DNA of 62,000 nucleotides from Mesostigma viride (lineage: Eukaryota > Streptophyta > Mesostigmatophyceae > Mesostigmatales > Mesostigmataceae): the NCBI GenBank assembly GCA_009746045.1, contig RPFO01000050.1, forward strand, positions 2,291,868 through 2,353,867. Direction: 5' to 3'. Below are positions 11,940 through 22,720 of this stretch, one piece after another. The notes beneath the pieces were generated by a model, which saw only the letters and a list, made by a program, of their open reading frames with translations, was not told the origin of the DNA and searched no databases. Every line of letters starts with the position of its first letter. Position 1 is the stretch's first letter. The translations under genes were made by a program, and so were the position numbers.

Positions 11940-14900
11940 CACACACACCTCACACACACAACCGTCCCCAGGACAAGTCGTGGCGCCTGTTCTAACTAAG
12001 TGCCCCCCTGCACACTCACATCACCCCCACCCCCAGGACAAGTCGTGGCGTGTGCGCTACATGGTGGCTAACGAGATCATCGAGCTGTGCGAGGCGATTG
12101 GCCCCGAGATGGCGCGCGCCGAGCTGGTCCCTGCGTACGTGCGCTTGCTCCGCGACACCGAGGCTGAGGTCCGCATCGCCGCCGCGGGGAAGGCCTCCAA
12201 GTTCGCCGCCGTCGTCAACAGCGAGCAGGCCGTGCGCGCCATCCTGCCATGCGTCAAGGTGCGCTGCTGCCCGCTTTCGCGAGGCAACCTTCAAAAAAAA
12301 AAAAAGAGAGAAAAGGGAGTGTAAGATGTTGAAACCCGCTTCTCTGAGCTGTGTGGACCACCCAGACATGTTTTGTAGTTGCTTAGCCCTCTTAAGGTAT
12401 TGCTTAGCAAGGCAATGCCCGTTTCATGTGTACCACTTTCCCAGGGCAAGGGTTGCATGGAGCGCGGCCTTGAAAGGGATGCCCCGGCTGCTGTAAAAGC
12501 CAGCCTGCTTGAAATCGACCAAAGGGAAAAAGGAATAGAGCATGGAGGAAGGCCAGTGTCTGTAGTCACCTGGCGGTAAGAATCAAACTGTGTAAATTTT
12601 GCTCACGGTGGAAGTGTTGGAGTTTTCTGGTCTGTGTGCTGTCTCTGTTCCTGTGGCTCTCTCTGGTATTTTTTGCTGTCCCTGTGTGGTGGGATCGCTG
12701 TGCTTTGTAATACCTACACCTCTTGAGGGCTACTGAGCTGGACATGAATGGGCCGCGTCGCTTGCATTCTCCATCCTGCACCTGTGTATTCCCTTCTCCT
12801 TGTGTGTGCAGGAGCTGGCGAGCGACAGCTCACAGCACGTGCGTGCCGCACTTGCGTCCGTCATCATGGGCCTCGCGCCCGTGCTGGGCAAGGTGAGTCG
12901 CGGTGCTCTCTTCTAGACCCGTCGGCGTACGTACCCAGGCGTGCCGCGCTACCATGTATTCTTCCAGCCATGCCCGCGCTACCATGTATTCTTCCAGCCA
13001 TACCCGCGCTGGTCAGACATGTACCGTCAGATGGTGCCCTCAATGCTTTTCGGGAAGAGGGTTCAGCTTGTTTGTATATTGCGGGCAGCTTGTGTCAAAG
13101 CATGCCCTTTTCTGGCCGGTGAACGTGCTATACACGTTGGAGGCAAGTGGCAGGCTTTTGTTGACAGCATGATAATTCGTCATGAGCCAGGGTTCTTGTC
13201 TTTTATGCTCTCTCCCTTGTAGTGAACCAAGTGGGGAGACAAGTGGCAGGCATCGTGTGCGCCATGTCGTCGGTGTGGATGAAATGCAACCACATCCTTG
13301 CTGTGAAGGCTTTGCAGGCTGCAAAGGTCCGCGTTGTGGGTTTCCCTGGATGTTTTCTTTATCATTGCTCCCACATCCTCTTTTGGTGGTCTATCAGTGC
13401 TAGTCTTCATGGATGCTAGTCTGCTCTTTTTATAAATCTAACATGATATCACCTCGTCCTGGCTCCATGTCCTCCCCATGCCGCACCCCCGTGGCACGCC
13501 TCTTTGTCCCTGCCCCTGCCCCTGCCTTTTCGGGGCCCCTTGTGCATGACCTCTTGTGTGCAACTTTCTGTGCGCCCAGAGCCAAACGATTGAGCACCTG
13601 CTGCCCCTCTTCCTCGCGCTGCTCAAGGACGAGTTCCCCGAAGTGCGCCTCAACATCATCAGCAAGCTGGACCAGGTCAACCAGGTGAGCAGCTGGGAAG
13701 CAAGTAGTGGGCTGGCCAGTAGAGAGTCGCCTCTAGAAGGATGGCTGTGGTGGGAAATGTAAGAAGTCTAGTGAAACGGACCCTTTGGCCCTTAAGCACG
13801 TATGGCAGGAAGGGTAGAAACTCTCGGATCCTTTGGCTGATATCCCTTGCCGGACATGCTGGAAGAGCGGGATATAGCCAGCAGTGTTTCGGTCCATTGG
13901 ATGCTCCGTTAGGCCCTGGCAACATAGTGTACGTGTAGCATCCTTGTGCTATTCTTGGCCCATTCGTAGGGGTTTGCCTCCCCTTGGTGTGGGACACGGC
14001 GCTACAAGGAGTGTATCTCCCCCAACTGGGAAGGGTCTGGTCACTTCCCAGTTGGTTTCAAGGCCAATATTAATTTCAAAATTTTTTATGGGTTTTGGTG
14101 CCATGTCCTCTCATGGCTCCCCCACTAATAAGCACGCGTCATGAGACTTGATCCTACCTGATCTAATTGAATCTAATCTGAGACAGCAATGTTATCCTCT
14201 ACTCCCTCAGGTGATCGGCATCGACCTGCTCTCCCAGTCGCTCCTGCCCGCGATCGTCGAGCTGGCCGAGGACCAGCACTGGCGCGTGCGCCTCGCCATC
14301 ATCGAGTACATCCCGCTGCTGGCGTCCCAGCTGGGCGTGCAGTTCTTCGACGAGAAGCTCTCCTCCCTGTGCATGCAGTGGCTGTCGGACCAGGTCTTCT
14401 CGATCCGCGAGGCGGCGACCGTCAACCTCAAGCGGCTGGCGGAGGAGTTTGGCACCGAGTGGGCGATGCAGAACGTGGTCCCCCAGGTGCTGGAGATGCT
14501 CAAGAACCCGCACTACCTGTACCGCATGACCATCCTGTACGCGATCGCGCTGCTGGCGCCCGTGCTGGGTGCCGAGCTCACGTGCCAGTCGATGCTGCCT
14601 GCCGTGCTCAACGCTGCCAAGGATAAGTGAGTGGGGGGCGCGTGGTTGTGTCGTATCAGTATGTGTACGTAATAGTGTAGTATTTGTCTAATGGAAAATA
14701 TATTGGTATTTGGGTGGCAGTGGGAGCAAGTATGGACAAGCGAGTCACGATTGTCCTGGGTCGTATTCATGGGTCGGCGTAGAATGGGGCATATGTCACC
14801 GGGGGAATGGGCACACAGCTGGTTCTCTGGGGCATGATGCCAGGGTTAATGCTGGGTACATGTTGTCGGTGGCAAACCAATCATGTGGCTCTCTGGGCGT

Positions 14901-17355
14901 TGCAGGGGAGGGAGAGCGTTGGGCAGCGGTTGCGCTACAGCAGTAGGCTGGATGGTGGACCGCATACCTCGACGTACCTTATGGCAGCAGTAGGGTGGAT
15001 GGTGGACCGCATACCTCGACGTGCCTTATGGCAGCAGTAGGCTGGATGGTGGACCGCATACCTCGACGTACCTTATGGCAGCAGTAGGCTGGATGGTGGA
15101 CCGCATACCTCGACGTGCCTTATGGCAGCAGTAGGCTGGATGGTGGACCGCATACCTCGACGTACCTTATGGCAGCAGTAGGGTGGATGGTGGACCGCAT
15201 ACCTCGACGTACCTTATGGCAGCAGTAGGGTGGATGGTGGACCGCATACCTCGACGTACCTTCTGGCAGCAGTAGGGTGGATGGTGGACCGCATACCTCG
15301 ACGTACCTTATGGCAGCAGTAGGGTGGATGGTGGACCGCATACCTCGACGTACCTTATGGCAGCAGTAGGGTGGATGGTCGACCGCATACCTCGACGTAC
15401 CTTATGGCAGCAGTAGGGTGGATGGTCGACCGCATACCTCGACGTACCTTATGGCAGCAGTAGGGTGGATGGTCGACCGCATACCTCGACGTGCCTTATG
15501 CTCTGTCCTCAGTGAAGCGCAAAGTGTTTTCGTAGGGCTCCACGCCTCCCAACAGACAGATCACAGATGCCCTCCCAGCGGAGGCATCCTGGCTCATCCA
15601 CCTCTCCCTGGCCTTTCCAGCATGGTGATGCCCACAGCCTGTGATGGTTTGCTCTTACTTTTCTTCTGGGCTGGCTTATTTATGCTGCGTCGGCGGATGT
15701 CGGTTGTGTCCGCCAGGGTCCCCAACATCAAGTTCAACGTCGCCAAGATGCTGCAGAACCTCATCCCCATCATGGACGTCTCCGTGAGTCACGTTTAGAT
15801 CTCCTCTAGGTCTCCTCTAGGTCTCCTCTAGGTCTCTAGGTCTCTTCTAGGTCTCTTCTAGGTCTCTTCTCGGTCTCTTCTAGGTCTCTTCTAGGTCTCA
15901 TCTAGGTCTCTAGGTCTCGTCTAGGTCTCTTCTAGGTCTCTTACAGGTCTTTCCTAGGTCTCTTCTAGTAGGTCTCGTCTGGGTCTCGTCTGGGTCTCGT
16001 CTGGTGTCTGGGTCTCGTCTGGGTCTCGTCTGGGTCTCGTCTGGGTCTCGTCTGGGTCTCGTCTGGGTCTTGTCTGGGTCTCGTCTGGGTCTCGTCTGGA
16101 ATCACGTCTGGGTCTCGTCTGGGTCTTGTCTGGGTCTTGTCTGGGTCTCGTCAAGGTCTCTTCTAGGTGTTTCTAGGTGCAGCGGCTGCGGGCATGCCCT
16201 AGATGGCATTGCATCAGCCGCTGGTAATCTTGTCCCACTATCAAAGTTGTACTCGAGAGCATTCCAAACCGAGATGCTTGTTCCAGGTAACTGGTGTCAG
16301 CCCTGGGTTTTATCATGGATGTATCCATTATCGATGGGTGGCAGTGCCTGGTTCATGGAACCTAGCAGGCCGGTTGCCTGGCCTTGGTCCGCCCAGGGCC
16401 TGGCCAGAGGGTTTGTTGGTGCCCAGTCGCCTTGGGGGGCACCAGTGCTTGTGCCAGGGATTTATTCTCAAAGAATCCACCTTTTCAGTGATGGCTGGTT
16501 TGGCAAATACAACGCAACATCACGGGGGTCCTTATATTTGCCCTGTGGGCTTGCCCAAGTCGTGTTGATGATTCATTACGTATATTGATCCTAAATAAGG
16601 TCTTTTAGGTTTCAGTCCTGAGCTGCTTGTCTCAATGATCTATCAATCTTGCGCTGTTTTTCCCCCTTCGTCCAGGTGGCGATGGAGTTGCTCTTGTTGC
16701 ATCGATCCTTGCTAATCAGGCTGTTTATGTGTGTGTGTGTGTGTGTGTGTGTGGGTGTGGGTGTGTGGGTGTGTGGGTGTGTGGGTGTGTGGGTGTGTGG
16801 GTGTGTGGGTGTGTGGGTGTGTGGGTGTGTGGGTGTGTGGGTGTGTGGGTGTGTGGGTGTGTGGGTGTGTGGGTGTGTGGGTGTGTGGGTGTGTGGGTGT
16901 GTGGGTGTGTGGGTGTGTGGGTGTGTGGGTGTGTGGGTGTGTGGGTGTGTGGGTGTGTGGGTGTGTGGGTGTGTGGGTGTGTGGGTGTGTGGGTGTGTGG
17001 GTGTGTGGGTGTGTGGGTGTGTGGGTGTGTGGGTGTGTGGGTGTGTGGGTGTGTGGGTGTGTGGGTGTGTGGGTGTGTGGGTGGGTGGTGGGTGGGTGGG
17101 TGGGTGGGTGGGTGGGTGGGTGGGTGGGTGGGTGGGTGGGTGGGTGGGTGGGTGGGTGGGTGGGTGGGTGGGTGGGTGGGTGGGTGGGTGGGTGGGTGGG
17201 TGGGTGGGTGGGTGGGTGGGTGGGTGGGTGGGTGGGTGGGTGGGTGGGTGGGTGGGTGGGTGGGTGGGTGGGTGGGTGGGTGGGTGGGTGGGTGGGTGGG
17301 TGGGTGGGTGGGTGGGTGGGTGGGTGGGTGGGTGTGGGTGTGTGTGGGTGTGTGT

Positions 17356-17402
<47 letters not shown>

Positions 17403-17530
17403 CTTTCCCCCAGGTGGTTGAGTCTTCCATCCGGCCGTGCCTTCTGGAGCTGAACGAGGACCCCGACACGGACGTGCGCTTCTACGCCAGCCAGGCGCTG
17501 CGCGTGTGCGACCAAGTCATGTGCAACTGA
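7771..17530 (+). CDS. PPP2R1A: PP2A 65-kDa scaffold subunit A, nine exons
   Basis: HEAT-repeat scaffold that holds the PP2A catalytic and B-type regulatory subunits. Exons read from the sequence: 7771-8172, 8423-8669, 10268-10380, 12037-12258, 12812-12892, 13580-13684, 14211-14626, 15717-15783, 17414-17530. Every intron is GT-AG and all phases agree. The exons total 1770 bp, giving 589 residues plus stop, the same length as human PPP2R1A. Landmarks in order: [108 protein letters not shown]. Fifteen HEAT repeats are expected for this family. Introns 2, 3, 7 and 8 are dominated by satellite DNA. No broken exon was found, so the gene is probably functional. Confidence 0.95.
8980..9005. repeat. 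Dispersed short motif related to TTGCCTTGCRAAGCCGTAG
   Basis: One of several variants of a roughly 20-bp word in unrelated noncoding places: 8980 and 9463 (intron 2), about 29655, 30648 and 43075. It may be a remnant of a short repeat family. Confidence 0.4.
9938..10259. repeat. (CCCT)n microsatellite ending at the exon 3 splice acceptor
   Basis: About 320 bp of CCCT and CCCCCT repeats at the end of intron 2, only a few bases before the CCCCCAG acceptor at 10267. The repeat therefore supplies the polypyrimidine tract. Confidence 0.95.
11340..11958. repeat. (CCCA)n / (CA)n microsatellite block in intron 3
   Basis: About 500 bp of CCCA, CCCACA and CA repeats. The block is bracketed by two copies of a segment resembling the start of exon 4 (11429-11461 and 11969-12000). 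Confidence 0.95.
11429..12052 (+). repeat. Triplicated exon 4 acceptor segment
   Basis: The word AGGACAAGTCGTGGCG, the true acceptor and first codons of exon 4 at 12035, also occurs at 11969 and, with two changes, at 11429. The two upstream copies share CCTGTTCTAACTAA directly after it, so they are decoy acceptors followed within a few codons by a stop. The CCCA array lies between them, suggesting duplication coupled to the satellite. Confidence 0.75.
14941..15500 (+). repeat. 47-bp minisatellite in intron 7
   Basis: About 12 tandem copies of a 47-bp unit containing GGTGGACCGCATACCTCGAC. Differences are only a few point changes (GTACC/GTGCC, GGTGGACC/GGTCGACC). The last three copies share the GTCGAC variant, a sign of recent local expansion. 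Confidence 0.95.
15797..16175 (+). repeat. 11-bp minisatellite in intron 8
   Basis: Two blocks of an 11-bp unit: first TCTTCTAGG-type units, then TCTCGTCTGGG-type units. It begins 13 bp after the exon 8 donor. Confidence 0.9.
16726..17400 (+). repeat. (TGTGTGGG)n and (TGGG)n block in intron 8
   Basis: About 350 bp of an 8-bp TGTGTGGG unit pass abruptly into about 260 bp of TGGG, then TG dinucleotides. It stops 13 bp before the exon 9 acceptor. The G-rich strand is the transcribed RNA sense and could form quadruplexes. Confidence 0.95.
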
Positions 17531-18239
17531 GGGGTTCCAGGCTCCCTGGGACCGAAGGGAGATGGGTCGGTCGTGCACACGCGGCTCTGTGCTCGGTCTC
17601 GGTTGCTCGGGCTCTTTGTTTGTGCATGAATAATTTGACTCGGCTGCGCACAATCGCGCCGTGGTGGCCTGTTACATTCTCCATCTGCCGTGCATGCTTG
17701 GCACTCAGTGCTGGCTGTGTGTGGCTCGGAGGAAGGGGGACGAGTCAGTTGGTGGAGAGGGTAGGGAAGGGATTTCTGGCTGTGCAGCTTTCTAGTACAA
17801 GTTAAGTGAGACAACACTGGGTTGGTCACCTGCAGGTGGAAGTACGAAGGTGGCTGCATCTTGTGTGCAAAAAGGAAACTACTACACGGCTCTCTGTGAC
17901 TGCTGTGTGGCTTTGCGGATGACTGCATGAAGGATACTGGGTGAACTCTGGCCGTGGAGTACGCTGATGCGCCAGTGTTTTCTTATTTTAAGGGAAACAA
18001 CATTCTATTCTTATGTTGAAATTTCAATCAAAGGATCAATCTGCTTGATGCAATTACTTCTTGTACTTATCAAGTGAGACACATGAGTATTCCTGACTGT
18101 ATAAATATCAAGCACTCGTCTGACCTCGACAACTGATAAACACTGACAGATACGGCATGCCATCACATGCAAATGTGTACGGTGGACATCACAGGTAAAG
18201 CTAGGTACCATTAGTTAATTAAACTCGTCACGTATGGGG
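17531..18239. other. PP2A-A downstream region
   Basis: This holds the 3' UTR of the phosphatase scaffold gene and then unremarkable sequence. I see no further gene and no unambiguous polyadenylation signal. Confidence 0.4.
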
Positions 18240-18411
18240 CCGAGATTATGCTGTTAGATAGATGTAGTATGTAGCCGATGTAGATAGATTCGACCGATCA
18301 GAATAGATTCGACCGGTACCTAGGACTGTTTGCACCCATCCATCCATCCATCGGGGTTAATGCTCCGTGACTCCCCAACGGGAGCACGAGTCTAATTAAT
18401 TAATTAATTAA
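18240..18411 (+). mobile_element. LINE-B 3'-end fragment
   Basis: Contains GATAGATGTAGTATGTAGCC, an ACCGGT-type segment, CATC repeats, then GGGGTTAATGCTCCGTGACT and a (TTAA)n tail. The same arrangement is at 53575-53759. Its TTAA tail was the landing site of the next element. Confidence 0.65.
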
Positions 18412-18415
18412 TTAA

Positions 18416-20155
18416 CCCGTGTTTTTTTACAACGCGATACATCGCGTTGTAGGGTTAGAACGCGATGTATCGCGTTGTAATCTGACACGTGGCAAACCTA
18501 TTAAACATGCGATTTTTGGTCTGAAACTTTCAAGATAGGTCAGAAACATCTCATAGAATTCAAGAAAAAATCCTGGTATTTTTGGTATTTTTTTTGTGAC
18601 AGCTGCAAACAAATATGTACCACTGAAATCAGGCATTTTCGCGGGACGAAGGTGAAGACGACGGCGATGGCGGCAGGTAGATCTCGCCAGTTTTCGCGCG
18701 AATTTCAGTGGCTGTTGGGTGGCACGACCATGATGATGCGTTCAAAGGTTGATAATTAGGTTTCTACGAGTTTGTTGAGGTACTGGGGCAAAGGAAACGT
18801 AGTTTTTTCCAGTTTCTCACCCAACTTTCATGCGGAAACCCTGGAAACCGGCATACATATTATTACGTCAAGACTCGGGTCTGCTGCGGCACCATGCTTG
18901 GTATTTCCATGGTGTTTCGACTTCTTAACACATGTTTATTCATTCCGAACGTGGACCGGACTCTCGGCTAAACCGAGAATTGTGCAGACTTTTATTGGGT
19001 AGCGCCGGGCATGATGGTGCCTGCAAATAGCGTAAGGCGTGACCGTGGCTATTGCTACGGGATGCTGTATTTTCCTGGAAATGTCCTCTGCCACCGGCTC
19101 AATAGTGCTTGCAGGCGTAAGTATATCGTGTTTCTACCTAGTTTCTGCCAGTTTTCCACTTATTTCTATTTACCTCTGCCCAGCCTCTCTAAGACCGCCA
19201 TCCTACTCGACGTTGCTTGCATGTCAGCCATAGCAGGTTGCAGTTGTGCAGTATTTAGGTGCTGTATACGTCGTCAAGCCGTGCATATATCGTGAGGATT
19301 GGATGTTGATGGTTTATACTGCGTTGATTGTGCAAGAAGACCAGCTAGGTGCCCATAATCATGGTGTATAATCATGTGTTGTTAGCATCTTGCCACCATT
19401 TGCTAGCATGCATTCCAGCGTCATCTTTGCCTGCATGTAAGCTCATGGATCACTCAACCTATCCAAGCCTTGCATTACACGTGCCTCTTTCTTTCAGTAT
19501 TGCACGCGTTATGGAATGAAAACCCAGCACCTCCGTTCCCACGAGGCATGTGCTCAACACGTTGTGAGAGTGGATGATGCTTTGGCTATGGCTGCCTGAT
19601 TCAGTCATATTAGGTCATCCAGTCATGATGTTTGATGCATGTTGGATGCTGTGTAACTGATACAACACCTATTTTCAACGTTTTGACCCTCCAAGCTCAC
19701 TATGGCCCCGTTTATGGGGCTCATGTCGTTGCGTCATGTTGTGAAGGGCTCTCATTTTTCCCACTGCGTTGTACTGCGTTGTAATTGTGATGCTAATGAA
19801 AAATAGCTCCAGTGGCCCAATGGGCCTGAGTTTTGTTTCACAGAGCCTGCATATGTTGCCCATAGCTCGTGCAAGAAGCCAGATTTTTTTCATGAACCAT
19901 TTGTGAATAAGCACATGACTTGTGACCTAGGGTCAAGAAATCGCGGTCATGGTCAGACCCCCCTGTATTCAAACCAGTGTATCTCTCTAATGAATTAGCA
20001 TTTTGTAGGTCTGAGTAGCTCAAAAAATCCTTTGATTTATGGGCTTTCAGGAAAGTATATACATGACCATGAAAAAAAAAATTCCTTAGGTGCTATACGC
20101 GTTCTAAAAAAAGCTTACAACGCGATATATCGCGTTCTAATTAAAAAAACACGGG
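18416..20155. mobile_element. piggyBac-like non-autonomous DNA transposon
   Basis: A 1740-bp element flanked by TTAA on both sides (18412-18415 and 20156-20159). Its ends are the inverted repeat CCCGTGTTTTTTTA. Inside each end sits the palindrome AACGCGATAYATCGCGTT (twice on the left at about 18432 and 18460, once on the right at about 20119). TTAA duplication with CCC...GGG ends is the signature of the piggyBac superfamily. No transposase frame is visible inside, so it must be mobilised in trans or be dead. It sits between two inverted LINE-B tails. Confidence 0.7.
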
Positions 20156-20159
20156 TTAA

Positions 20160-20221
20160 ACTCGTGCTCCCGTTGGGGAGTCACGGAGTGCAGTAACCCC
20201 GATGGATGGATGGATGGACGG
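20160..20221 (-). mobile_element. LINE-B 3'-terminal fragment, inverted
   Basis: Minus-strand copy of the same CATC/GGGGTTA...CTCCGTGACTCCCCAACG terminus as at 18340-18400, so the two LINE-B tails form an inverted pair around the piggyBac-like insertion. Confidence 0.6.
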
Positions 20222-22605
20222 ATATCAAGGAGACAACCAGCGCAGCCATTTTTGCGGGCTTTGCGGCCCGTGCCCCGTTGCTGGCGGCCCGGCACCTGCC
20301 GGTCATGCCCCGCCACCGCCCCGGCCCGCTCTACCGCCAGGACCCCAAGGTCTTGGCCGCCCGGCACCGCCTCAAGCGTAACCGGGACCCGCTGCAGAAA
20401 CCATTGCTCAAGGCCGCCCTTGTGGAGGCCTACGAGCACGCTCAGGACGCGGAGGCGGCCCAGTGCATCGCGGATGCCAAGGCCTGCCAGGCTCGCAACC
20501 AGGGCAAGGACATGTGGTACCACCTCGACCGGCTCGGCGGCCGGCGGCAGCGCACCCCGGTGGAGCACACGGGGGACGGCACGGCGCCGGTAAGCCTTGA
20601 CCGCTGGTTGGCCCACAATGTTTCCTTGACCGGTGGGGCTCGGGCCCCCCCCCGCCGCTTCACCCCGAGACGGCCGCCCGCCTCGGGGTCGCCGTCCACC
20701 CCCGCCGCCGCCAGCGCCCCCGTCCTCGGCCGCGTCCGACTACCAAGTCCCCGCCTTGCAGGAGGGCTGCCTTGCCATGCTGACGACGTCGTCCCCCCCT
20801 TCACTTTGAAGGAATTGGACGGCGCCCTTGCTCGCCTGCGGTACGATGCGGCGGTCGGTGCCGACCACCTTTCTGCTGAGCTGCTGAAGACCCCTGATCT
20901 CAGTGGCAGTTAGGGATCTTCTGCTGGCGTTCTGCAACCGTGTCCTGCTCTCTGACGAGCCTCCGCCTGCTGAGTGGCAGACGACCATCCGCGTCATGCT
21001 GTACAAGAAGGGCTCTGCTGCTGACCCCGGTAACTACCGGGGTGTCTGCCTCCAGAGCGCCGCGCTGAAGGTCTTCATATGCGCATGATGCTGCACAGGC
21101 TCCGCGCCGCGCTGGACCCACACCTGGGTGAGTCTCAGATGGGTTTCCGTCGTGGTCGTAACACTGTCATGGCTGTGTTTGTCGCGCGCCGGTTGATGGA
21201 GGAGGTGCGTCGACTTCCCCCTGACAGTTTGCCGCTGGTCTTCATTTTTGTTGACTATATCAAGGCCTTTCGGACACGGTTCTCTGGGAGGCTCTTTGGG
21301 CCATCCTAGCTCTGGATCGGGTACCACCTGCGTTTATATTGCTGCCATCCGCCGTCTGTATGAGGGCTCACAGGCAGTAGTGCGGACTGCGGAGGGCACC
21401 ACTCCACCATTCCCCCTTCACCACGGGGTGTGGCAAGGTTGTGTCCTGTCCCCATACCTGTTCATTATTGTCGTGGATCACGTCATGCGTCGGGCACGTG
21501 CGCGCTTTACTGCTCTTAAGCCGTCGAGCCAGGCTTGGACAACATCCTTAACGTGAAAGAGCATGCGCACGGCGGGGTTAGACCTGGTTACCGCCTTGCC
21601 GACCTGATTGATGCGGATGATACCACCCTCATCGAGAGCCCCGAGCACATTCAGACCTGGCTGGACTGCCTGGGCCTGGAGGCGCGGGCGGTGGGGCTGG
21701 AGATTAGTGTCAAAACTGAGGCGATGGTGATAGGGGCATCCAGTAAACCACCGCTGCCGCGCCTGCTCGACGGGACGGAGGTCCCGTTCCGCGACCGCTT
21801 CAAGCTGTTGGGGAGCTGGCTTCCTGACACCGCCGACGATGTGGACACCCGCATCGGCCTTGCCTGGGCCAAGCTCCGGTCGCTCACACCCTACTGGCGC
21901 TCGAAGGGCCTGGACGGGCACCGCAAGCGCATGCTCTTCAAGGTCCTCGTCCTCACGGTGCTCACGTATGGCGCCGAGGCGTGGACCCTCCCACCCAAAC
22001 TGGCAGCTCGGCTCGACGGCACAGTTTACAGGATGCTCCGGCAGGTTCTTAATGTAGGTTTTTCCGAGCGTCCGTCATCAGAGTCTTTGTATCATGGCAT
22101 GCCTCGTGTTTCGGACGAGATTAGGCAGCGTAGGATAGCATTTGTAGGACACCTTGCCCGCACCAGCCAGGTCGACACCACCCTTGGTCTGGCCGGCCCC
22201 CAGCGGCTTGGCCAGCCAGGGCGGCACATTCTGACCTGGCCTGGCCCCAAGGACATTCCCAAAAGAGTATGGAAACCTGTCACCAACTACGTTCAGATGT
22301 TGCTGGACGACCTAGTGGTCCCAGCCCAGTTTGAGCACCGCATCCACTCTCTCTCCCGTCTTTGGACTGCCATGCAGGACAAGACGCGGTGGAAGAAGAT
22401 TGTCAAGGCGCACACGCCCGACCCTGTGGGCAAGCCACCTCCCCCCAAGCGGAGGAGGCGTTTTGATGAGTAGTGTAGTTAGGATTTTCTAGATAGAGTT
22501 AGGATAGTTCGATCACGCGGCTTCCTCCACACCACCCATCCATCATGAAATATGTGCTACATGACCTCCCCACGGAGGCATGTTATAATTTAATTTAATT
22601 TAATT
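20222..22605 (+). mobile_element. LINE-A non-LTR retrotransposon, RT region, frameshifted
   Basis: Reverse-transcriptase ORF split over several frames: about 20250-20910 (linker, then FTLKELDGALARL and ADHLSAELLK), 20903-21066 (EWQTTIRVMLYKKGS, GNYRGVCLQSAALKV), 21079-21280 (SQMGFRRGRNTV, FIFVDYIKAF), 21330-21500 (GVWQGCVLSPYLF) and 21535-22473 (DADDTTLIESPEH, LTYGAEAWTLPPKL, RIAFVGHLART). The usual YADD catalytic box reads DADD, and at least three frame breaks separate the motifs, so this copy is inactive. The endonuclease part is missing, so it is 5'-truncated. The 3' UTR (22474-22605) ends in a (TTTAA)n tail, the constant end of many shorter copies in this window. The LINE clade was not determined. 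Confidence 0.85.
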
Positions 22606-22610
22606 TTTAA

Positions 22611-22720
22611 CCAGCGCAGGCCAGAAATCGGGAGAATCCGGACCATGGTAGCTCGAGCCTGCCGTTATCTTGTCCGCGTGTTCGAGTCGTTCAGGATGAT
22701 GAAGATGAATGGTGATGGAT
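22611..22720 (-). mobile_element. Family C element, partial
   Basis: Matches 31745-31855 closely, but its constant end is cut by the LINE-A tail immediately to the left. Confidence 0.6.

Noticed and set aside
11440-12324. 294-codon Thr/His/Pro-rich frame
   Set aside because: CCCA repeat joined in frame to exon 4; splice sites and PP2A homology show the true exon.
16670-16700. Possible extra PP2A exon after CTTCGTCCAG
   Set aside because: Nine exons already give the full family length with perfect phases; the sequence after this AG does not match the family.
16612-17530. Long His/Thr/Pro and Cys/Val/Gly frames in intron 8
   Set aside because: TGTGTGGG and TGGG repeats have no stop codons in several frames; no conserved content apart from exon 9.
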